A DNA stretch of 64,000 bases from Serratia sp. UGAL515B_01 (GCF_033095805.1 NZ_CP109901.1:1612001-1676000), one strand, 5' to 3'; shown: positions 20,277-32,058, counted from the first letter of the stretch. The notes: generated by a model not told the origin, from the sequence alone. Numbers and translations are program-made.

Positions 20277-21257
20277 TTACTCTCTCGCCATGCTGAGGTA
20301 CTGCTCGATTTTGTCCACATCGACATTTCCGCCACTGACGATCACCCCAACTTTTTTACCGTTCAGGTCGATTAGTCGATTCATGGCCGCGGCAGCAGCC
20401 AGGCAGCCGGTGGGCTCAACGACCATTTTCATCCGTTCCATGAAAAAGCGCATTTGTTGGCACAACTGCTTGTCGGTCACCGTCAGGATATCTTCCACAT
20501 ATTGTTGAATGATGGGGAAGGTGAGATGACCGACCTGCTGAGTTTGTGCACCATCGGCGATGGTTTGTGGTACTGGAATACGTATCCTGTTTCCACTGCG
20601 CAAAGCTTGCTGAACATCATTGCCTGCAAGTGGCTCCACACCAAAGACCCGGCAGCCCGGTGACCACTGGTGTGCAGCTACAGCGCAACCGGATAGCAAT
20701 CCGCCACCACCAGTGCAGACCAGCAAAATATCCAATTGCCCAACTTCCTCTATCAGTTCTTTGGCTACTGTACCTTGGCCTGCAATAACCTGTGGATAAT
20801 CGTAAGGCGGAATGAGGGTTAAATTTCGCTCAGTTGACAGGTCTTGAGCAATCACCTCCCGGTCTTCGCTGTGGCGCTGGTAGATCACGATATTTGCCCC
20901 GTAACCGCGCGTTGCAGCCAGTTTGGTGGCTGGAGCATCATGGGGCATCACGATGGTGGCACTTACCCCAAGCTCCCGTGCTGCCAGTGCTATCGCCTGC
21001 GCGTGGTTGCCTGATGAGAAGGCAATAACCCCCGCCTGGCGCTGAGCCTGCGTCAATTGACTGATGGCATTATAGGCTCCACGGAATTTAAAGGCCCCGA
21101 TGCGCTGGTAGTTCTCGCACTTGAAAAATAGCTGGGCCCCAGCGATTTTGTCGGCCTGATGCGAGGTCATGACTGGTGTTCGAATGGCGTGACTTTGCAG
21201 GATTTTAGCTGCTTTGGCGATATCGCTGGCAGTAATACAGTACGGCGTTGTGTTCAT
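20277..21257 (-). CDS. Threonine dehydratase-like PLP enzyme (serine racemase/hydroxyaspartate lyase type)
   Basis: Fold-type II PLP enzyme of 326 residues. The PLP lysine lies in GAFKFRGAYNA, the substrate loop in SSGNHAQ and the phosphate-binding glycine loop in GGGGLLSG. There is no C-terminal ACT regulatory domain, which separates it from biosynthetic IlvA and groups it with serine racemase, catabolic dehydratases and threo-3-hydroxyaspartate ammonia-lyase. The start at 21257 (MNTTPYCIT) is supported by AGAGG; the frame runs 16 codons further without a good ribosome site. It stands alone and is divergent from lolC. Exact substrate is not deducible. Confidence 0.8.
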   Translation of the reverse strand: MNTTPYCITASDIAKAAKILQSHAIRTPVMTSHQADKIAGAQLFFKCENYQRIGAFKFRGAYNAISQLTQAQRQAGVIAFSSGNHAQAIALAARELGVSATIVMPHDAPATKLAATRGYGANIVIYQRHSEDREVIAQDLSTERNLTLIPPYDYPQVIAGQGTVAKELIEEVGQLDILLVCTGGGGLLSGCAVAAHQWSPGCRVFGVEPLAGNDVQQALRSGNRIRIPVPQTIADGAQTQQVGHLTFPIIQQYVEDILTVTDKQLCQQMRFFMERMKMVVEPTGCLAAAAAMNRLIDLNGKKVGVIVSGGNVDVDKIEQYLSMARE

Positions 21258-21512
21258 GGCAACCTCTTTTGCGAGAAAGTGGATTGAATCAGCGTGTTGA
21301 TACACTTAACGAAAACTACGGCCAAATGGTTAAGTTGATAAGTGACTTCGAACAACAAAATGCCTGATACCTTGATGAGAGGGAAAATACGATTTTTCAG
21401 TCTTTGTCATATCCGTTATGAGAATAAAACGGGTCGGGTGGTTCCATAAACAGGGTAGAGCCTTTATTATCGATAATTACTTTGCTTAAGCTACGGCAAC
21501 AAAACGGATTTC

Positions 21513-22715
21513 ATGTATCAACCTGTCGCGTTATTTATTGGTCTGCGTTATATGCGCGGGCGTGCCTCAGACCGCTTTGGGCGGTTTGTTTCCTGGCTCT
21601 CTACCATTGGCATTACGCTGGGGGTGATGGCTCTGGTCACCGTGCTTTCAGTGATGAATGGTTTTGAGAAAGATCTCGAAAACAACATTCTGGGTTTAAT
21701 GCCACAAGCGCTGATTACCAGCAAACAAGGGTCTATCAATCCTGAACAACTCCCCGCTTCTGCGGTACAGGGGCTACGTGGTGTTTCCCGCGTTGCCCCC
21801 TTGACTACCGGGGATGTGGTGTTGCAAAGCGCTCGTAGTGTGGCTGTCGGGGTGATCTTAGGTGTTAACCCGGATGAGGCCGATCCATTGTCACCCTACC
21901 TGATTAACGTCAAGCAACAGCAACTGCAACCGGGCGAATATAACCTTATCCTGGGTGAACAGCTTGCAGGGCAGTTGGGCCTCAAACGTGGCGATCAGTT
22001 GCGTCTGATGGTGCCGAGTGCCAGCCAGTTTACGCCGATGGGCCGCATCCCAAGCCAGCGTCTGTTTACGGTGATGGGTACTTTTCACGCCAATAGCGAA
22101 GTCGATGGTTATCAGTTACTGGCAAATCAGCAGGATGTTTCGCGCTTGATGCGTTATCCGGCGGGCAATATTACCGGTTGGCGTCTCTTTTTGCAGCAAC
22201 CGCTGAGTGTGGACTCGCTCAGTCAACAAGCGTTACCCGAAGGTACCATTTGGAAAGACTGGCGTGACCGTAAAGGGGAGTTGTTCCAGGCGGTACGGAT
22301 GGAGAAAAATATGATGGGGTTGTTGCTCAGCCTGATCGTTGCGGTTGCCGCATTCAACATCATCACTTCCCTGGGCTTGTTGGTGATGGAGAAACAAGGC
22401 GAAGTTGCCATTCTGCAGACACAAGGTCTGACGCGGCGTCAGATTATGCTGGTGTTTATGGTACAGGGTGCTAGCGCAGGGATTATTGGCTCACTGTTGG
22501 GCACCCTCTTGGGTGTTTTACTGGCTACCAACCTGAACAACCTGATGCCAGTTCTAGGTGCTCTGATCGACGGTGCTTCACTGCCGGTTATGGTTGCCCC
22601 GTTACAGGTAACCCTTATTGCTGTGGTGGCAATGGCAGTTTCTCTGTTATCTACGCTTTACCCTTCATGGCGCGCTGCCGCCGTACAACCTGCTGAGGCT
22701 TTACGTTATGAGTAA
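21513..22715 (+). CDS. lolC: LolC, lipoprotein-releasing permease subunit
   Basis: Inner-membrane subunit of the LolCDE ABC machine that extracts outer-membrane lipoproteins and hands them to LolA. The 400-residue protein has an N-terminal membrane helix, a large periplasmic domain, and three C-terminal helices with the MacB/FtsX-type segment ending in [20 protein letters not shown]. LolC and LolE are paralogues sharing the start pattern RFGRF/ITLGVM. Its end overlaps lolD by 8 bp. A 255-bp gap divergent from the dehydratase gene holds its promoter. Confidence 0.96.
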   Translation: MYQPVALFIGLRYMRGRASDRFGRFVSWLSTIGITLGVMALVTVLSVMNGFEKDLENNILGLMPQALITSKQGSINPEQLPASAVQGLRGVSRVAPLTTGDVVLQSARSVAVGVILGVNPDEADPLSPYLINVKQQQLQPGEYNLILGEQLAGQLGLKRGDQLRLMVPSASQFTPMGRIPSQRLFTVMGTFHANSEVDGYQLLANQQDVSRLMRYPAGNITGWRLFLQQPLSVDSLSQQALPEGTIWKDWRDRKGELFQAVRMEKNMMGLLLSLIVAVAAFNIITSLGLLVMEKQGEVAILQTQGLTRRQIMLVFMVQGASAGIIGSLLGTLLGVLLATNLNNLMPVLGALIDGASLPVMVAPLQVTLIAVVAMAVSLLSTLYPSWRAAAVQPAEALRYE

Positions 22716-23412
22716 CCATCTTTTGCTGCGGTGTGACAACCTGTGCAAGACCTATCAGGAAGGCAATCTGCAGACCGATGTGCTGCGCAACGTGAGTTTT
22801 GCCATGCAGCCGGGCGAGATGATGGCCATCGTCGGGAGTTCAGGATCAGGTAAGAGTACGCTGCTGCATCTTCTGGGGGGACTGGATTCCCCCACGTCAG
22901 GTGAGGTGATTTACAAAGAGCAGTCGCTAAATTCGCTCTCTTCCGCCGCCAAAGCGGAGCTGAGAAATCGCCAGCTTGGTTTTATCTACCAGTTTCATCA
23001 TTTGTTACCGGACTTCACTGCGTTGGAAAATGCTGCAATGCCACTGCTGATTGGAGGCACAAAACCGGCGCAGGCACAAGAGAAAGCGCAGGAGATGCTG
23101 GCGGCAGTCGGATTAGAAAAACGCAGTAAGCATCGGCCATCTGAACTTTCCGGTGGGGAACGCCAACGAGTGGCGATAGCTCGTGCGCTGGTGAACAATC
23201 CTTCGCTGGTACTGGCAGATGAACCGACCGGTAATCTCGATAAACGCACAGCAGACAGTATTTTCGATTTACTTGGGGAATTGAATGTGCGCCAGGGTAC
23301 CGCGTTTCTGGTCGTCACTCATGACTTACAATTAGCCAAACGCCTCAGCCGTCAGTTGGAAATGGCTGACGGTCATTTACAAGATCAACTCACCCTGATG
23401 GGAGCTGACTAA
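22708..23412 (+). CDS. lolD: LolD, lipoprotein-releasing ATPase
   Basis: ATP-binding subunit of LolCDE, 234 residues. Walker A is GSSGSGKST, the Q-loop glutamine is in [11 protein letters not shown] (the LolD-specific sequence), the signature is [10 protein letters not shown] and Walker B is LVLADEP. The ATG at 22708 overlaps the lolC stop; upstream extension is only the lolC reading in another frame. It overlaps lolE by one base. Confidence 0.97.
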   Translation: MSNHLLLRCDNLCKTYQEGNLQTDVLRNVSFAMQPGEMMAIVGSSGSGKSTLLHLLGGLDSPTSGEVIYKEQSLNSLSSAAKAELRNRQLGFIYQFHHLLPDFTALENAAMPLLIGGTKPAQAQEKAQEMLAAVGLEKRSKHRPSELSGGERQRVAIARALVNNPSLVLADEPTGNLDKRTADSIFDLLGELNVRQGTAFLVVTHDLQLAKRLSRQLEMADGHLQDQLTLMGAD

Positions 23413-24659
23413 TGAGCGCATCGCCACTTTCATTGCTGATGGCGTTGCGTTTTAGCCGTGGCCGGCGGCGTGGCGGCATGGTTTCACTGATTTCTGTCAT
23501 TTCAACCATGGGCATAGCGCTGGGGGTGGCGGTGTTGATCGTTGGCCTGAGTGCGATGAACGGTTTTGAACGTGAGTTGCAGAACCGCATTTTGGCGGTG
23601 GTTCCACATGGTGAGATTGAGCCGGTTAATCAACCGTTTATAGGCTGGCCTGAAGTCTTACAGCGTGTTGAGAAAGTGCCGGGGATTTTAGCGGCAGCAC
23701 CGTATATCAACTTTACCGGACTAATGGAAAACGGTGCCCAACTGCGTGCTGTGCAGGTGAAGGGTGTTGATCCCGCGCAGGAAAGCCAACTTAGTGCGCT
23801 ACCGAAGTATGTAAAAGATAATGCTTGGGGCAATTTTAACAGTGGTGAGAACCAGGTGATCCTAGGGCAAGGGGTAGCTGAAGCGTTGGGGGTAAAGCGA
23901 GGCTCTTATGTTACGGTGATGATCCCGAACAGCGATCCTGAAATGAAATTGCTGCAACCGAAACGTATTCGCCTGCACGTCACCGGAATTCTGCAGTTAA
24001 GTGGCCAGCTTGATCACAGCCTAGCGATGGTGCCGTTGGCAGATGCTCAGCAGTATCTTGATATGGGTGATAGCGTGACCGGGATTGCCATCAAGGTTAA
24101 CGACGTGTTTAACGCCAACAAACTGGTGCGCGATGCGGGTGAAGTTACCAATGCCTATGTCTACATCAAGAGCTGGATTGGTACCTTTGGCTACATGTAT
24201 CGCGATATTCAAATGATCCGCGCCATCATGTATCTGGCGATGGTATTAGTGATAGGCGTGGCCTGCTTCAATATTGTTTCTACGCTGGTGATGGCGGTGA
24301 AAGACAAAAGTAGCGATATCGCCGTGCTGCGCACCTTGGGAGCGAAAGACGGATTTATCCGCGCCATCTTTATTTGGTATGGTTTATTGGCTGGACTGGT
24401 GGGTAGCCTGAGTGGTGTGGTCGTGGGGGTGATTGCCTCGTTGCACCTGACCAATATCATCAAGGGTATCGAAAAGCTCATCGGCCACTCTTTCCTGTCT
24501 GGGGATATCTATTTTATCAATTTCCTGCCGTCTGAGTTGCACTGGCTGGACGTGGTGATTGTATTGGCAACGGCGCTGGTGCTTAGTTTGTTGGCCAGTT
24601 GGTACCCGGCTCGGCGTGCAAGCCGTATCGATCCGGCCAGGGTGCTGAGCGGGCAGTAA
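23412..24659 (+). CDS. lolE: LolE, lipoprotein-releasing permease subunit
   Basis: Second membrane subunit of LolCDE, 415 residues, contacting the lipoprotein acyl chains. It carries an N-terminal helix, a periplasmic domain and three C-terminal helices ending in [19 protein letters not shown]. The ATG overlaps the lolD TAA (TAATG), the tight coupling expected for a 1:2:1 complex. nagK follows after 42 bp. Confidence 0.96.
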   Translation: MSASPLSLLMALRFSRGRRRGGMVSLISVISTMGIALGVAVLIVGLSAMNGFERELQNRILAVVPHGEIEPVNQPFIGWPEVLQRVEKVPGILAAAPYINFTGLMENGAQLRAVQVKGVDPAQESQLSALPKYVKDNAWGNFNSGENQVILGQGVAEALGVKRGSYVTVMIPNSDPEMKLLQPKRIRLHVTGILQLSGQLDHSLAMVPLADAQQYLDMGDSVTGIAIKVNDVFNANKLVRDAGEVTNAYVYIKSWIGTFGYMYRDIQMIRAIMYLAMVLVIGVACFNIVSTLVMAVKDKSSDIAVLRTLGAKDGFIRAIFIWYGLLAGLVGSLSGVVVGVIASLHLTNIIKGIEKLIGHSFLSGDIYFINFLPSELHWLDVVIVLATALVLSLLASWYPARRASRIDPARVLSGQ

Positions 24660-24701
24660 TGAATCTCTGGTAATACGCCATTTTTATCTCGAGGGAAATT
24701 G

Positions 24702-25616
24702 ATGTACTACGGTTTCGATATGGGGGGTACCAAGATTGAATTGGGCGTATTCGATACCGATCTACAGCATATCTGGCAAAAACGTGTACCAACGCCCTGT
24801 GATGACTACCAGCAGCTGCTGGCGGTATTGCACGCTCTGATCGTTGAAGCCGATGCCTTTTGCGGCAAGAGGGGATTGGTAGGGATAGGCATTCCTGGGT
24901 TACCTAATGAAGATGGTACCCTGTTTACCGCCAACGTCCCGGCGGCAATGGGACAGACACTACCGCGCGATCTGGGCGCACTTATTGGCCGTGAGGTGAA
25001 GGTAGAAAACGATGCCAACTGTTTTGTACTTTCCGAAGCATGGGATCGCGAGTTCCGCTGTTACCCGACCGTATTGGGCATTATTTTGGGTACTGGCGTT
25101 GGCGGCGGTTTGATCGTTAATGGTAAAGTGATGTCCGGGCGTAATTATATCGCTGGGGAATTTGGCCATCTACGGTTGCCTGTGGACGCGTTGGAAGTGC
25201 TGGGACGAGGTATTCCTCGCATTGCCTGCGGTTGTGGCCACGATGGCTGCATTGAAAATTATATTTCGGGCCGTGGGTTTGAATGGATGTACGCACATTT
25301 CTATCAGCAGCACCTGCCAGCACGGCAAATCATTGCGCATTATCAAGCGGGTGAACCACAGGCGATGGCACATGTTGATAGATTCCTGGAGGTTTTGGCA
25401 ATTTGCCTGGGTAATTTGCTGACTATAATAGATCCCCATCTGGTGGTAATCGGTGGTGGTTTATCAAATTTCGAAGAAATTTATCAGGCGTTGCCTAAGC
25501 GGTTGCCAGCCCATCTGTTACGTGTCGCAAAATTGCCGCGCATTGAGAAAGCACGTTACGGTGATGCGGGTGGTGTGCGCGGGGCTGCGTTCCTCAATTT
25601 GTTGGGAAGTCATTAA
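24702..25616 (+). CDS. nagK: NagK N-acetylglucosamine kinase
   Basis: ROK-family sugar kinase of 304 residues that phosphorylates GlcNAc released during murein recycling. It shows the ATP-binding [11 protein letters not shown], the GTGVGGG loop and the zinc motif [15 protein letters not shown]. The ATG at 24702 follows GAGGG; a TTG one codon earlier is in frame. It is located after lolCDE and before cobB, as in E. coli, and complements NagZ encoded at 10.6-11.7 kb. Confidence 0.95.
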   Translation: MYYGFDMGGTKIELGVFDTDLQHIWQKRVPTPCDDYQQLLAVLHALIVEADAFCGKRGLVGIGIPGLPNEDGTLFTANVPAAMGQTLPRDLGALIGREVKVENDANCFVLSEAWDREFRCYPTVLGIILGTGVGGGLIVNGKVMSGRNYIAGEFGHLRLPVDALEVLGRGIPRIACGCGHDGCIENYISGRGFEWMYAHFYQQHLPARQIIAHYQAGEPQAMAHVDRFLEVLAICLGNLLTIIDPHLVVIGGGLSNFEEIYQALPKRLPAHLLRVAKLPRIEKARYGDAGGVRGAAFLNLLGSH

Positions 25617-25629
25617 GTAAGGAGAGTTC

Positions 25630-26460
25630 ATGCACACTCGGCATCGGCTGTGTCAGTTTCGAAAGAGTAAGCATGTGCTGCATCAGCGCTTTCGTTCGCG
25701 CATTTTTCATCGTGATACTATGGCGGCGGCTGAGCTTAAGAAACCTTTTGTTGTGGTGCTAACAGGCGCAGGCATTTCTGCAGAGTCCGGCATCCGTACT
25801 TTCCGCGCTGATGATGGGTTGTGGGAGGAACATAAGGTTGAGGATGTTGCCACGCTGGACGGATTTAAACGCGATCCCGCGCTGGTACAGGCATTTTATA
25901 ACGCCCGCCGCCGGCAGTTACAGCAGGCTGAGATTGCTCCGAATACAGCGCACCGTGTACTGGCCGATCTGGAAGAGTGGTTAGGGGATAATTTTCTGCT
26001 GGTGACGCAAAACATTGATAATTTGCATGAACGTGCAGGAAGTAAGCGAGTACTACATATGCACGGTGAGCTGCTCAAAGTGCGTTGTACCCGCTCTGGA
26101 CAGGTGTTTGAGTGGCGCGAAGATCTGAATGTTGATGAACGTTGCCACTGTTGCCAGTTTCCGGCTCCGCTACGGCCGCATGTGGTATGGTTTGGTGAAA
26201 TGCCGCTAGAGATGAATGAGATCTACGAGGCATTAGCAAAAGCTGATTTCTTCGTGGCCATTGGCACCTCTGGCAACGTTTACCCGGCCGCTGGTTTTGT
26301 GCATGAGGCGCGGTTGGGTGGTGCTTATACCATGGAGCTGAATCTGGAGCCGAGTCAGGTAGAAAGCCAGTTCGAAGAGAAACATTACGGCTTGGCCAGT
26401 GAAGTTGTGCCACGTTTTGTGCACAAATTCCTGATGGGTAAGGTCGAACGGGCAGATTAA
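25630..26460 (+). CDS. cobB: CobB NAD-dependent deacylase (sirtuin)
   Basis: Class III sirtuin removing acetyl and succinyl groups from lysines, 276 residues. NAD-binding [14 protein letters not shown] is at about residue 45, the [12 protein letters not shown] segment and catalytic histidine HMHGEL follow, and the zinc site is marked by the cysteine in VRC and by CHCC. The N-terminal 35 residues ([15 protein letters not shown]) resemble the long E. coli CobB form, supporting this start, which has GGAG upstream. It is 13 bp after nagK. Confidence 0.95.
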   Translation: MHTRHRLCQFRKSKHVLHQRFRSRIFHRDTMAAAELKKPFVVVLTGAGISAESGIRTFRADDGLWEEHKVEDVATLDGFKRDPALVQAFYNARRRQLQQAEIAPNTAHRVLADLEEWLGDNFLLVTQNIDNLHERAGSKRVLHMHGELLKVRCTRSGQVFEWREDLNVDERCHCCQFPAPLRPHVVWFGEMPLEMNEIYEALAKADFFVAIGTSGNVYPAAGFVHEARLGGAYTMELNLEPSQVESQFEEKHYGLASEVVPRFVHKFLMGKVERAD

Positions 26461-26488
26461 GGTATAACAGCGTTGTTACCCGGGCATC

Positions 26489-26522
26489 AATTCCCTCCTC
26501 TCTTGAAGAGAAGAGGGAATTT
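26489..26522. terminator. Bidirectional terminator between cobB and potD
   Basis: AATTCCCTC pairs with GAGGGAATT around an inner TCTCTT/AGAGA stem. It lies between the convergent 3' ends of cobB and potD, and both strands can end in a short T stretch. Confidence 0.75.
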
Positions 26523-26537
26523 GAAGATTTGCGCTAA

Positions 26538-27584
26538 TCAGCGCCCGGCTTTCAGCTGTTGGAAATAGGTCTCATACAGCGTGCTGGTTTCACCCACGTC
26601 ATTCTGCCATTCACCATTCTCAATGACGGTATCGTCCGGATATAATGATTTGTCATTAGCGATCTCTTTAGGAAGAAGCTTTTTTGCCGCCAGATTGGGC
26701 GTAGGGTAACCGATAGTTTGCGCAACCTGTAATGCAATTTCCGGGCGTAACAGGAAGTCGATCAGCTTCAATGCACCATCAACATTTTTAGCATTTGATG
26801 GAATAGCCAGACTGTCCATCCAGAAAATCCCCCCCTCGCTGGGCCAAACGATATCAAGCGGTATGCCGGCTTGGCGTGCGACGAAAGCGGAGCCGTTCCA
26901 TACCATGCCCAGGTTCACCTCTCCTTCCATATAAGGATTAGCCGGATTATCGGAATTAAATGCCAACACGTTAGGCATCAGCTTTTTCAGTTCGTTATAA
27001 GCGGCTTCGATCTCTTTAGGGTCGGTAGTATTGCCCGAATAACCCAGTTTACGCAGCGCAATCTGGAACACTTCGCGCGCGTCGTCAGTCAGCAGCAAAC
27101 TCCCTTTATATTCAGGTTTCCATAGATCGGCCCAGGAGGTGATGGTTTTTGAGTCAATCGCATCGGTATTCACGCCAATGGCGGTAGCACCCCAAATATA
27201 GGGGATCGAGAAGTCGTTATGCGGATCGAAAGATTTGTTCAGCAGGCCAGGATCGAGATCTTTGAAATTACTGAGTTTACTCTTGTCGATCTTTTGCAGC
27301 ATCCCTTCCTTGCTCATTTTCGCAATGAAATAGGTTGAAGGAACTACCAGGTCGTATGCGCCGTCCTTGTAGGTTTTTAGCTTGGCATACATGCTTTCGT
27401 TGGATTCATAGGTCGAGTAGATCACCTTGATGCCGGTTTCTTTGGTGAACTGTTCCAACAGGCCTGGTGGAACATATTCCGTCCAGTTATAGAAATAGAG
27501 CGTTTTGCCGTCATCGGCGGCACTTGCAGAGAAAATGCTCAGTGCCATCACCCCGGCTGCGAGCAGATGTGACCACTTTTTCAT
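26538..27584 (-). CDS. potD: PotD spermidine/putrescine-binding protein
   Basis: Periplasmic polyamine receptor of the PotABCD ABC importer, 348 residues. A signal peptide with a hydrophobic core ends near SASA at about residue 22. The mature protein starts with the family pattern TLYFYNWTEYVPPGLLEQF and has the ligand-site aromatic and acidic residues spread through WGATAIGVN and GMVWNGSAF. It is 128 bp from potC rather than overlapping it, and that gap contains a good sigma-70 promoter. Confidence 0.95.
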   Translation of the reverse strand: MKKWSHLLAAGVMALSIFSASAADDGKTLYFYNWTEYVPPGLLEQFTKETGIKVIYSTYESNESMYAKLKTYKDGAYDLVVPSTYFIAKMSKEGMLQKIDKSKLSNFKDLDPGLLNKSFDPHNDFSIPYIWGATAIGVNTDAIDSKTITSWADLWKPEYKGSLLLTDDAREVFQIALRKLGYSGNTTDPKEIEAAYNELKKLMPNVLAFNSDNPANPYMEGEVNLGMVWNGSAFVARQAGIPLDIVWPSEGGIFWMDSLAIPSNAKNVDGALKLIDFLLRPEIALQVAQTIGYPTPNLAAKKLLPKEIANDKSLYPDDTVIENGEWQNDVGETSTLYETYFQQLKAGR

Positions 27585-27663
27585 TTGTACATCCTTCAGC
27601 AGTGATTTCGAACGTCAACTTAACTTGGTGATAGAACAACGCACAATATCTAACAAAACGCTC

Positions 27664-27692
27664 ATTATAGGACCCGTTTTCTGCAGGGTAAA
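27664..27692 (-). promoter_or_regulatory. Internal sigma-70 promoter for potD
   Basis: On the minus strand TTTACC and a perfect TATAAT are 17 bases apart, placing a start near 27657 and a leader of about 73 bases before potD. This would let the binding protein be made in excess over the transporter. Confidence 0.65.
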
Positions 27693-27712
27693 GGCGCTGT
27701 TCCGTGAGTAAA

Positions 27713-28495
27713 TCAGCGAGTGTGGCGATCGCGCAGGATTATTTGGCTGGTAAAAACCAGTATCAACGATAACAGCAGTAGAATGGTTGCCAGTGCATTG
27801 ACTTCTGGTGATACGCCGACTTTTACCATTGAGTAGATCTTCAACGGTAGGATCTCGTAGCTAGGCCCGGTTACGAACGACGAGACCACTACATCATCCA
27901 TAGAGAGTGTAAAGCTTAATAGCCAACCGGCAGCGATTGCTGGCATTGCTAACGGCAAAATGATTTTGCGCAAAATGACAATTTCACTGGCCCCGAGATC
28001 GCGTGCCGCTTCCAACATTCTTACATCAAAGCCTTTTAGACGGGAATAAACGGTGATAACCACAAAAGGCAGACAGAAGGTGATATGCGAAAAAAACAGA
28101 GACCAAAAGCCTAATGAGACCCCCAGCACCATAAACAGTACTAACAAAGAGATCGCCATGACAATATCCGGCGACATCATCACGACAAAAAGCATCCCAC
28201 TGACAAAAGGCTTGCCGCGAAAACGATAACGGTAGAGTGCCACGGCAGTGAGAGAACCGATCAGCGTGGCAAAGCTGGCGGAGAGCGTTGCCATAATCAG
28301 CGAGTGGCCTGCGGCTTGCAGCAGACTGTCGTTGTTGATCAATGTGTTGTACCAATTGGTGGTAAAACCTTTCCAGCTAATACCAAAGCGTGACGTATTG
28401 AACGAATTAACGATCAGGATCACGATAGGGATATAGAGATAGGCGTAAATCAGGGTCATGAAACCGCCGCGTAACAGACGTCCTATCATTCCCAT
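27713..28495 (-). CDS. potC: PotC spermidine/putrescine permease subunit
   Basis: Inner-membrane permease subunit, 260 residues, six predicted helices, with the EAA loop [20 protein letters not shown] that contacts PotA. It overlaps potB by 10 bp. Conserved order potA-potB-potC-potD. Confidence 0.95.
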   Translation of the reverse strand: MGMIGRLLRGGFMTLIYAYLYIPIVILIVNSFNTSRFGISWKGFTTNWYNTLINNDSLLQAAGHSLIMATLSASFATLIGSLTAVALYRYRFRGKPFVSGMLFVVMMSPDIVMAISLLVLFMVLGVSLGFWSLFFSHITFCLPFVVITVYSRLKGFDVRMLEAARDLGASEIVILRKIILPLAMPAIAAGWLLSFTLSMDDVVVSSFVTGPSYEILPLKIYSMVKVGVSPEVNALATILLLLSLILVFTSQIILRDRHTR

Positions 28496-29346
28496 TCCCC
28501 CTTTTTATTTAGCAATCTGGCGGCACGATAATAGATCCACAGCATTAACCCCATGATTAACGTCAGGCAAATGCTGGTGGCGGCACCAAATGGCCAGTCG
28601 CGGATATTCAGGAATTGGCTCTTGATGACACTGCCAATTAACAGGTTTTTAGCTCCCCCCATTAAATCGGCCACATAGAACAAGCCCATGGCGGGTAGCA
28701 GCACTAACAAGCAGCCAGCAATAATACCTGGCATGGTCAGTGGAATGACGATTCGAATAAAAGTCTGAAATTTGTTGGCGCCAAGATCGCGGGCTGCCTC
28801 GATACAGGACTTATCCAGCTTTTCCAGACTGGAATAGAGTGGCATCACCATAAAAGGCAGCAGGATATAGACTAACCCGATGATCACTGCTTCTGAGGTG
28901 TACATAATGTGAAACGGCGTGTCGATTAACCCTGCCCACAACAGAAATTCGTTCAGGTAACCCCGAGTACTCAGAAACAGCTTAAGGCCATAAATACGAA
29001 TCAACGAATTGGTCCAGAACGGTACAATCAGCAGAAACAGTAACAATGGGCGTATCTTCGGTGGCAATTGGGCCAGAATGTAGGCAAAAGGATAGCCGAG
29101 TAGCAGGCAACACAATGTCGCGATCAGCGCCATATTTAACGAGTGCAGCATCACCTGTGCGTAAAGGGGATCAAACAGGCGGGCATAGTTATCCAGAGTG
29201 AACACCAGTTGTACCAGGTTGGCGTCGTCGCGGGTCAGGAAACTAGTACCGATAATCATCAGATTCGGGATAAAAACAAACAGAACGAGCCAGGCAACTG
29301 CACCGCCGATCACCAGATTCTGAAGCAGATTACGTGATTTCTTCAT
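28486..29346 (-). CDS. potB: PotB spermidine/putrescine permease subunit
   Basis: Inner-membrane permease subunit, 286 residues, six predicted helices. The EAA motif reads [20 protein letters not shown]. Its start lies within the last 17 bp of potA, pointing to translational coupling. Confidence 0.95.
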   Translation of the reverse strand: MKKSRNLLQNLVIGGAVAWLVLFVFIPNLMIIGTSFLTRDDANLVQLVFTLDNYARLFDPLYAQVMLHSLNMALIATLCCLLLGYPFAYILAQLPPKIRPLLLFLLIVPFWTNSLIRIYGLKLFLSTRGYLNEFLLWAGLIDTPFHIMYTSEAVIIGLVYILLPFMVMPLYSSLEKLDKSCIEAARDLGANKFQTFIRIVIPLTMPGIIAGCLLVLLPAMGLFYVADLMGGAKNLLIGSVIKSQFLNIRDWPFGAATSICLTLIMGLMLWIYYRAARLLNKKGEWE

Positions 29347-30436
29347 CGTTCAGCACCACCTCCCAGCTTTCTACCCAGGTTAACGCCATTTTCTGGTTCA
29401 ACGAGTGGTCGAAATCAGGATCATCTTCATTAAAAAATTCACTGACCATCACCATCTTACCGTTTTCCAGTTCAACGACGGATTCTAACGTCATACCTTT
29501 ATAGTTCCGTTCGCGGACGTAGCCGATCAGCCCATCGATCTGTTCACTGTCGTTAACTTCCTCAACGCGTAAGTCTTCCGGACGCAATAGAACTTTAAGC
29601 GATTGTCCCGGTTTAACCGGAAGGGTCGCATAGATATCACATTCGCGGCCTTCGACACAGGCTCTGAGCCGCTGAGAGTCGAGACGATGCAACACTGTAG
29701 CATCGAAAATGTTTATCTCGCCGATAAAACTGGCTACAAACAGGTTGGCGGGCTCTTCATAAATCTCTCTTGGTGTACCATCTTGCTCGATACGTCCATC
29801 ACGCATCACCACAATACGGTCCGACATGGTCAACGCTTCTTCTTGGTCGTGCGTAACGAAAACAAAAGTGATACCCAGCTTTCGTTGCAAGGCTTTAAGC
29901 TCGTTCTGCATCTGTTTGCGCAACTTATAGTCAAGAGCAGAAAGTGACTCATCCAACAGCAGCACCTTGGGTTTATTCACCACTGCGCGTGCGATGGCAA
30001 CTCGCTGTTGCTGACCACCAGATAGTTGATGCGGGCGGCGTTGGGCAAACTCCTCTAATTGTACCATCCGCAAGGCTTCTTCAACGCGAGGTATCAGCTC
30101 CGCGGCTGGTGCCTTTTGCATACGTAGGCCAAAGGCTACGTTCTCAAATACCGTCATGTGAGGGAAAAGCGCATAGCTCTGAAAAACGGTATTAACGTGG
30201 CGATGTTCGGCGGGGATTGCCGTGATATCTTGCCCATCCAGCAGAATTTGCCCTTGATCGGCGCTTTCCAGCCCGGCAATCAGGCGCAGTACGGTAGTTT
30301 TACCGCAACCCGATGGGCCAAGGATAGTCAGAAATTCCCCGTCGTTAATCTCAAGGTGGAGATTGCTGATGATTTCTTTGCCGCCAAAGCTTTTGCTCAA
30401 GGCGTTGAGTATTACCAGAGAATTGTTCTCAGTCAT
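29330..30436 (-). CDS. potA: PotA spermidine/putrescine transport ATPase
   Basis: ATPase subunit of the polyamine importer, 368 residues. Walker [10 protein letters not shown], signature [10 protein letters not shown] and Walker [13 protein letters not shown] are intact, followed by a C-terminal TOBE domain ([12 protein letters not shown]). It is first in the operon and divergent from pepT. Confidence 0.96.
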   Translation of the reverse strand: MTENNSLVILNALSKSFGGKEIISNLHLEINDGEFLTILGPSGCGKTTVLRLIAGLESADQGQILLDGQDITAIPAEHRHVNTVFQSYALFPHMTVFENVAFGLRMQKAPAAELIPRVEEALRMVQLEEFAQRRPHQLSGGQQQRVAIARAVVNKPKVLLLDESLSALDYKLRKQMQNELKALQRKLGITFVFVTHDQEEALTMSDRIVVMRDGRIEQDGTPREIYEEPANLFVASFIGEINIFDATVLHRLDSQRLRACVEGRECDIYATLPVKPGQSLKVLLRPEDLRVEEVNDSEQIDGLIGYVRERNYKGMTLESVVELENGKMVMVSEFFNEDDPDFDHSLNQKMALTWVESWEVVLNDEEIT

Positions 30437-30762
30437 TTAAAATGTCTCTATCCCGTCAGGTGATGCAGGCAGATAGAACCGCCGCTGGAAAAGACTGCAC
30501 AAGCTTATGGTGAGATACCTTAGCTCAAAGCCAGCGGCGCCAATCGAATTTTCAGGAGCGCGCATAATAGACGCTGAGGCAGAGAATGAAAAGCCAAAAT
30601 GGTCGTAGCATGATGCCTTGTCTCGATCAACCTGCGAAAACCTTGCTTTCAAACAAGGGTTGGTACGATGGCTGTCGCTAAATCTGGTTATTAATGACCT
30701 GTCTCAATAATTGAGCCAGATCGTTTCCTCATAATGAAACGCGTCATTCTGAGGACGGAATT
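30437..30762. promoter_or_regulatory. potA-pepT divergent promoter region
   Basis: A 326-bp gap with no coding sequence. A 13-bp palindrome, CTCAATAATTGAG (30703-30715), lies about 48 bp ahead of pepT and could be an operator. GAGGA supplies the pepT ribosome site. pepT is anaerobically induced in Salmonella through FNR, but I see no clean FNR box here. Confidence 0.45.
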
Positions 30763-31995
30763 ATGGATAAACTACTCGATCGCTTTTTTAGCTATGTTTC
30801 ATTCGATACGCAGGCAAAAGTCAATGTCAAAAATGTGCCGAGTACCGAAGGACAACTGAAGTTGGCGCAGGCGTTGCGACAGGAAATGATTGAACTGGGA
30901 TTTAAACAGGTGTCGCTTACTGAACACGGCTGCGTAATGGGTATATTACCTGGTAATGTGGCATGGTCAGTCCCGACGATTGGGTTTATTTCTCATCTTG
31001 ATACCTCACCGGATTTTTCTGGCAAGCATGTGGCACCACAAATTGTAGAAAATTATCGAGGTGGTGATATTGCCTTGGGCATTGGTGATGAAGTGTTATC
31101 GCCAGTGACGTTCCCGATCCTGCATCAGATGCTGGGGCAAACGCTAATCACTACCGATGGCAAGACGCTGCTCGGTGCGGATGATAAAGCAGGTATTGCC
31201 GAAATATTGACGGCAATGATGCGTCTGAAGCAGAAAAATATTCCGCACGGTGATATAAGCGTGGCTTTTACCCCAGATGAAGAGGTGGGTAAAGGAGGAC
31301 AATTCTTCGATGTTGATGCCTTTAATGCTGAATGGGCGTATACCGTTGATGGTGGTGGTGTGGGTGAATTGGAATGTGAAAATTTCAATGCGGCAGCAGT
31401 GATGGTTAAAATTGCCGGCAACAACGTTCATCCAGGTAGCGCCAAAGGGGTCATGGTTAATGCACTGTCGCTGGCAACCCGTTTTCATCAGTCACTACCT
31501 GGCGATGAAACGCCAGAGAATACGGAAGGTTATCAGGGATTCTTCCATCTGGGGAGCATCAAGGGAAATGTAGAGCGTGCAGAGATGCATTATATTCTGC
31601 GTGATTTTGAACGTGACGGGTTTGAAGCACGTAAACGCACGATGATTGAAGTAGCACAAAAAGTCGGGCGCGGTTTGCCACAGAGTTGTTACATAGAAGT
31701 GATGATCGAGGATAATTATTACAACATGCGTGAGCAGGTTGCCAAGCATCCTCATGTGATTAAGCTGGCGCAACAAGCAATGCGCGATTGTGATATCGAG
31801 CCAATAATGAAACCTATCCGTGGCGGAACAGATGGTGCACAGCTGTCGTTTAAAGGTCTACCTTGCCCAAATTTGTTCACTGGTGGCCACAATTTCCATG
31901 GTAAACATGAGTTCATCACCCTAGAGGGGATGGAGAAGGCGGTGGCCGTTATCATGCGGATTGCTGCACTCACGGCTGAGCGAGCCAAGTGTTAG
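30763..31995 (+). CDS. pepT: PepT tripeptide aminopeptidase (peptidase T)
   Basis: Zinc metallopeptidase of the M20 family, 410 residues, removing N-terminal residues from tripeptides in the cytoplasm. Metal-site motifs [27 protein letters not shown] and [11 protein letters not shown] appear in the expected order, with the dimerisation domain between them and a final [12 protein letters not shown]. Complete and of standard length. Confidence 0.96.
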   Translation: MDKLLDRFFSYVSFDTQAKVNVKNVPSTEGQLKLAQALRQEMIELGFKQVSLTEHGCVMGILPGNVAWSVPTIGFISHLDTSPDFSGKHVAPQIVENYRGGDIALGIGDEVLSPVTFPILHQMLGQTLITTDGKTLLGADDKAGIAEILTAMMRLKQKNIPHGDISVAFTPDEEVGKGGQFFDVDAFNAEWAYTVDGGGVGELECENFNAAAVMVKIAGNNVHPGSAKGVMVNALSLATRFHQSLPGDETPENTEGYQGFFHLGSIKGNVERAEMHYILRDFERDGFEARKRTMIEVAQKVGRGLPQSCYIEVMIEDNYYNMREQVAKHPHVIKLAQQAMRDCDIEPIMKPIRGGTDGAQLSFKGLPCPNLFTGGHNFHGKHEFITLEGMEKAVAVIMRIAALTAERAKC

Positions 31996-32058
31996 GCTCT
32001 GTTTTCCTTGATTGTAAGTGAGCGGCAATCCCTATCTTTCTTAGCAGCAAATAGTTGT

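Noticed and set aside
30703..30715. FNR box before pepT
   Set aside because: The palindrome CTCAATAATTGAG lacks the TTGAT/ATCAA half sites; kept only as an unnamed operator candidate.
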